Assembly (NCBI GenBank): GCA_902587155.1
Contig: CACIKE010000001.1
Location: 1 to 64,000 of the forward strand
Source of the DNA: an uncultured Pelagibacteraceae bacterium
GTDB lineage: Bacteria > Pseudomonadota > Alphaproteobacteria > Pelagibacterales > Pelagibacteraceae
DNA: 64,000 bases
Direction: 5' to 3'
Part shown: in pieces, positions 59,991 to 64,000 of the stretch
How positions within the stretch are numbered: position 1 is the stretch's first letter
How the letters are laid out: every line of letters starts with the position of its first letter
Made by a program: the position numbers and the translations under genes
The notes under the pieces: generated by a model
Database searches by the model: none
The model's input: only the letters and a program-made list of their open reading frames with translations
What the model was told of the DNA's origin: nothing

Positions 59991-61445
59991 ATGTCTCAAT
60001 CAATAAAAATAGACCCCTTCGGATTTAGAGAATATGACGCAAGATGGATTTATGAAAAAGACATTAATGAGTCAGGAGTCACGAATCTTGGAAAAGGTCT
60101 AGGTACGCAAATTAAAGAACATACTAAAAAAGAAAATCCAAGAGTGATAGTTGGACATGATTACAGGTCATACAGCGAAAAAATAAAGTCAGCTTTAAAA
60201 AAGGGTTTGCTATCAACTGGATGTTATATTGAAGATGTTGGTTTATCTCTATCACCAATGGTTTATTTCGCACAATTTAATTTAGATGCCGATGCAGTTG
60301 CTATGGTAACAGCTAGTCACAATGAAAACGGCTGGACGGGAGTAAAAATGGGAATCAAAAAAGGATTAACGCATGCACCTGAGGAAATGAAAGAATTAAA
60401 AGAAATTACCTTAAATCAAAATTTCACTAAAGGTAACGGTAATGAAAAACAAATTAAAGATTTTGATAAAGTTTATAAAGAAGATTTAATAAGTAAGAAT
60501 AAATTAAAAAAGAAAATAAAAGTTGTTGTTGCTTGTGGTAACGGTACAGCAGGGATTTTTGCTCCAGATATACTAAGAGGAATTGGATGTGAAGTAGTAG
60601 AATTAGACTGTAATTTAGATTGGAATTTCCCAAAATATAATCCAAACCCTGAAGATTTAGAAATGCTCCATGCAATTGTTAAATCAGTAAAAGAAAGCAA
60701 TGCTGATATTGGTTTTGGTTTTGATGGAGATGGTGATCGTGTTGGCGTAATTGATAATGAGGGAAACGAAATTTTTTCTGATAAAATAGGCTTGTTGATC
60801 GCTAGAAATTTATCTAATTCACATAAAAATTCAAAGTTTATTGTCGATGTAAAATCTACTGGTCTTTATTCAACTGACAAAATTTTAATTAAAAATCAAT
60901 GTGAAACTTTATATTGGAAAACAGGTCATTCTCACATCAAAAGAAAAGTTCATAATGAGAAAGCTCTAGCTGGATTTGAAAAAAGTGGACACTTTTTTTT
61001 CAATCAACCGTTAGGTTATGGTTATGACGACGGAATTAATTCAGCAATTCAAGTTTGTCACTTATTAAATAATCAAGATAAAAAAATGAGTGAAATAATT
61101 AAAGAACTTCCAACCACTTATCAATCACCAACAATGGCACCTTTTTGTAAAGATGAGGAAAAATACAAAGTAGTTGACGAAATGGTAATGGAATTTAAAA
61201 AAATAAAAGACCAAAAAATAAAAATAGATAATCAAGAAATAAAGGAGATTATAACTGTAAATGGAGTTAGATTCTCTTTTGAAGATGGATCTTGGGGTTT
61301 AATCCGAGCATCCTCTAATAAACCCTCATTAGTTGTAGTAACTGAAAGCCCTACTTCTGATGAAAGAAAGTTAAATATTTTTAAATTCATTGATAAAACA
61401 TTAATGAAAACTGGCAAGATTGGTGAGTACGATCAAAAAATTTAA
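59991..61445 (+). CDS. Phosphomannomutase/phosphoglucomutase
   Basis: FGFREYDARWIYEKDI, VTASHNENGWTGVKMG, GFDGDGDRVGVID. Confidence 0.92.
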   Translation: MSQSIKIDPFGFREYDARWIYEKDINESGVTNLGKGLGTQIKEHTKKENPRVIVGHDYRSYSEKIKSALKKGLLSTGCYIEDVGLSLSPMVYFAQFNLDADAVAMVTASHNENGWTGVKMGIKKGLTHAPEEMKELKEITLNQNFTKGNGNEKQIKDFDKVYKEDLISKNKLKKKIKVVVACGNGTAGIFAPDILRGIGCEVVELDCNLDWNFPKYNPNPEDLEMLHAIVKSVKESNADIGFGFDGDGDRVGVIDNEGNEIFSDKIGLLIARNLSNSHKNSKFIVDVKSTGLYSTDKILIKNQCETLYWKTGHSHIKRKVHNEKALAGFEKSGHFFFNQPLGYGYDDGINSAIQVCHLLNNQDKKMSEIIKELPTTYQSPTMAPFCKDEEKYKVVDEMVMEFKKIKDQKIKIDNQEIKEIITVNGVRFSFEDGSWGLIRASSNKPSLVVVTESPTSDERKLNIFKFIDKTLMKTGKIGEYDQKI

Positions 61446-61509
61446 TAAGGGAAAGATTCAACTAAAAAGTGTTCATAAAACTGTAAAGAATCATTTATTC
61501 TAAATCTGT

Positions 61510-61548
61510 GAGGTGATGGAGGGAGACTGAAGTCACCTCTTTTTTTTT
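61510..61548 (+). terminator. Rho-independent terminator-like hairpin immediately before the 61549 ATG
   Basis: GAGGTGA..TCACCTC perfect 7-bp stem followed by T9. Confidence 0.75.
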
Positions 61549-61749
61549 ATGGCAGATAAAAAGATTAGATCAATAGCTAAAACTTTTTCTTGGAGATTTA
61601 TTATTTTTGTTTATTGGGTAATTTTTGGATACATATACACTGGAACATTCACAGGTGCAGGAATACTCGGTGTTGGATCAATAGTTCCACTTTTTTTTTA
61701 CTATTTTCATGAGAGAATTTGGAACAAGGTAAAGTGGGGAACTGGTTAA
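61549..61749 (+). CDS. DUF2061-like small membrane protein
   Basis: 66 aa, SIAKTFSWRFIIFVYWVIFGYIYTG..FFYYFHERIWNKVKWG. Confidence 0.78.
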   Translation: MADKKIRSIAKTFSWRFIIFVYWVIFGYIYTGTFTGAGILGVGSIVPLFFYYFHERIWNKVKWGTG

Positions 61750-61751
61750 TA

Positions 61752-62588
61752 TTAATTTATTGATAAGTATTCAAAAAAAGATCTAACTGATACAATAATT
61801 AAGAATATTCCAAAAATCTTGCTCAATATATTTTTATCTATTTTATAAACTGCTTTTGCACCTACTCTAGCCATTATCATTGTTACAGGCACGAAAACTA
61901 GAAAACCAAGTAAATTTACATATCCAAGACTGTAGGGTGTATTAATATTATCTACAATTTTACCTCCAGTAATCATTGTAATTGTACCAAATACAGCAAT
62001 CAGAAAACCAACTCCTGCTGCAGTTCCTATAGATCTCCTAATATCGTATCCAAAAGTTCTCATAAAAGGAACCATTAATGAACCACCACCAATCCCCAGT
62101 AACACGGATATGAAACCTATAATAATTCCTGAAATATTTTTAGCTGAATCAGAAATCATTTTTGGATTTTTTAAAAGCTGTTCTCTAAAAAAGATAAAGA
62201 ATAGACCAACTATAAAGGCCATAATAGAAAAGAATAAAACGAAAGCTGGTGTTTTTAAGTTTACTGCTAAAAATGTTCCCCCAATAACTCCAAATAAAAT
62301 AAATATGCCAAAAGATTTTATAAGCTTAAAATCAACCGCATCATACTCCATATGAGTTTTTGTTGATATAATAGAAGTTGGAATTATAATCGCTAATGAA
62401 GTACCAACTGAAAGATGCATTCTTGTTGCAATATCAAAATCTAAAACAGTAAAAGCATAATAAAGAGCAGGCACTATTATAATACCACCACCAACTCCTA
62501 ATAAACCTGCCATAAAACCAGCAACAGATGCTGCTAAAGATAAAACAAATAAAAGATTTATAATTTCATTTATGTCTAAAGTTTCCAT
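61752..62588 (-). CDS. TauE/SafE-family sulfite exporter-like membrane protein
   Basis: GFMAGLLGVGGGIIIVPAL and repeated GIGGGSLMVPFM. Confidence 0.9.
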   Translation of the reverse strand: METLDINEIINLLFVLSLAASVAGFMAGLLGVGGGIIIVPALYYAFTVLDFDIATRMHLSVGTSLAIIIPTSIISTKTHMEYDAVDFKLIKSFGIFILFGVIGGTFLAVNLKTPAFVLFFSIMAFIVGLFFIFFREQLLKNPKMISDSAKNISGIIIGFISVLLGIGGGSLMVPFMRTFGYDIRRSIGTAAGVGFLIAVFGTITMITGGKIVDNINTPYSLGYVNLLGFLVFVPVTMIMARVGAKAVYKIDKNILSKIFGIFLIIVSVRSFFEYLSIN

Positions 62589-63592
62589 TATGAGTTAGCC
62601 TGAATTGCTTTCTCATTATTCTGAACAATTGTCATAATATGTTTTGCTTTTTGAAAATCAGAATCTCTTGCCATCATGTTATCACTTAAATATCTTTTCC
62701 ATTCTTTTGAACCAACTTGTCCATGATATAAGCCCACTGTATGTCTCATGATATGATTAATTTTTGTTCCCAATTTTACTTCTCTATCAGCATACTCTAA
62801 AAGTTTTTCTACAACTTGTTCCCTTGTAGGACTACTCTTTGTCTTGAATATTTCTTTTTCAATTTCAATTAAGGAATACGGATTTTGATATATTGATCTT
62901 CCTATCATTACACCATCACAATGCTTTAAATGATTATTTATTTCCTCAACTTTTGTGATTCCACCATTTATAATTATTTCTAAATTAGGATTTTCTTTTT
63001 TAATATCATAAACCATTTTATAGTTTAATTTTGGAATGTTTAAATTTTGTTTTGGAGATAAACCTGTCAAGATTGCTTTCCTTGCATGCAATATAAATGT
63101 TTTTGAACCAGCATCTCTCATCTTATGAATAAAATCATTTAAATAATCAAATTCTTCTGTATCATCGAAACCAATTCTTGTTTTAGCTGTGACAGGAATT
63201 TTACATGCATTTACCATTGAATTAATACATTCAGCAACCAAATCAGGTTCTTTAATTAAACATGCGCCAAATTTATTTTTTTGAACTTTTTTGCTAGGAC
63301 AACCAAGATTAATATTAACTTCATCATAACCCATATCTTCTGCAATTTTAGCTACTTCTGCTAACTCTTCTTTATTAGAGCCACCAACTTGTAAAGCCAA
63401 TGGTTTTTCTTCAGGACTAAAAGATAAAATTTTTTTTCTATCCCCATGAATTGCAGATTTTGTTGCAACCATCTCAGTATAGAGCATTACATTTTTGCTC
63501 ATCAATCTTAAAAAGAAACGATCATGCCTATCAGTACAATCCATCATTGGGGCAACTGATATTTTTCTTTTTATTTTTTTTTTAGAATCCAA
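62588..63592 (-). CDS. dusA: tRNA-dihydrouridine synthase (DusA-like)
   Basis: SVAPMMDCTDRHDRFFLRL, NINLGCPSKKVQKNKFGACL, NGGI. Confidence 0.93.
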   Translation of the reverse strand: MDSKKKIKRKISVAPMMDCTDRHDRFFLRLMSKNVMLYTEMVATKSAIHGDRKKILSFSPEEKPLALQVGGSNKEELAEVAKIAEDMGYDEVNINLGCPSKKVQKNKFGACLIKEPDLVAECINSMVNACKIPVTAKTRIGFDDTEEFDYLNDFIHKMRDAGSKTFILHARKAILTGLSPKQNLNIPKLNYKMVYDIKKENPNLEIIINGGITKVEEINNHLKHCDGVMIGRSIYQNPYSLIEIEKEIFKTKSSPTREQVVEKLLEYADREVKLGTKINHIMRHTVGLYHGQVGSKEWKRYLSDNMMARDSDFQKAKHIMTIVQNNEKAIQANS

Positions 63593-64000
63593 GGTCTTTA
63601 CCCATTATTTTATCAGGTAACCATGTAACAATCTCAGGAAAAATACATAAAATTACTATAGCTAAAGCCATAATTATCATAAACGGTATAGATCCTTTTA
63701 AAATTTCTGACAAACTAACGTCTGGGGTAATTCCTTTTATAATATAAAGATTTAATCCAACTGGTGGTGTAATTAAGCCAATCTCCATATTGATTGTAAA
63801 TACTATTGCAAACCAATATGGGTCAAAACCTAAAGTAGTAATAACTGGCAATAATATAGCTGAGGTCATTACAATAACTGCAACTGGTGGTAAAAAGAAA
63901 CCAGCTATTAAAAGAAATATGTTTATTAAAATGAACACAACCCATTTGTTAGAGCTTAATTCGACCATGCTCTGCGCTAATGACTGAGTTACATACAGTT
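63582..64000 (-). CDS. TRAP transporter large permease (DctM-like), C-terminal part; open to window edge
   Basis: FDPYWFAIVFTINMEIGLITPPVGLNLYIIKGI; frame stays open past 63968. Confidence 0.88.
   Translation of the reverse strand, partial: LYVTQSLAQSMVELSSNKWVVFILINIFLLIAGFFLPPVAVIVMTSAILLPVITTLGFDPYWFAIVFTINMEIGLITPPVGLNLYIIKGITPDVSLSEILKGSIPFMIIMALAIVILCIFPEIVTWLPDKIMGKDLGF

Overview
AT-rich alphaproteobacterial chromosome segment that looks SAR11 / Candidatus Pelagibacter-like. That placement is inferred from composition, compact spacing and gene content; no search was run. Left edge (1-6 kb): rpoB-rplL-rplJ-rplA-rplK-nusG-secE-tRNA(Trp)-tuf-tRNA(Gly)-tRNA(Tyr), then rlmB and an intact tRNA(Thr). 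Right part (29-64 kb): mostly core metabolism, including a putative glucosylglycerate locus, purB/C/S/Q/L, bolA, grx, rpsD, cimA, cysS, nadE, class II DAHP synthase, glmS, a short glmU-like gene, gph, prpDBC, nrdAB, a phosphohexomutase, tauE-like, dus and a TRAP permease. Between them, about 6.07-29.07 kb is an accessory region. Its main feature is a one-strand, overlapping array of 18 full-length type IV pilin-like genes. Seventeen share an almost invariant N-terminus (FTLIELLVVVAIIGILAAVGVVAYNGYT..) joined to 17 different C-terminal domains; one (16127-16720) is a divergent relative. Three orphan fragments contain only the conserved 5' block. The array is punctuated by two 3'-half copies of the neighbouring tRNA(Thr). 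Further right there are two 5'-half copies of tRNA(Leu, UAA), each inside a longer repeat with short direct repeats. These look like relic tRNA attachment sites of stacked islands, yet no integrase, transposase or reverse transcriptase is visible. Cargo includes an outer-membrane barrel-like protein, an M16 peptidase and a five-gene CsgG-like secreted/lipoprotein cluster. My main candidate for an undescribed system is a modular 'constant N-terminus / variable C-terminus' pilin cassette array that grows and shrinks at tRNA sites.
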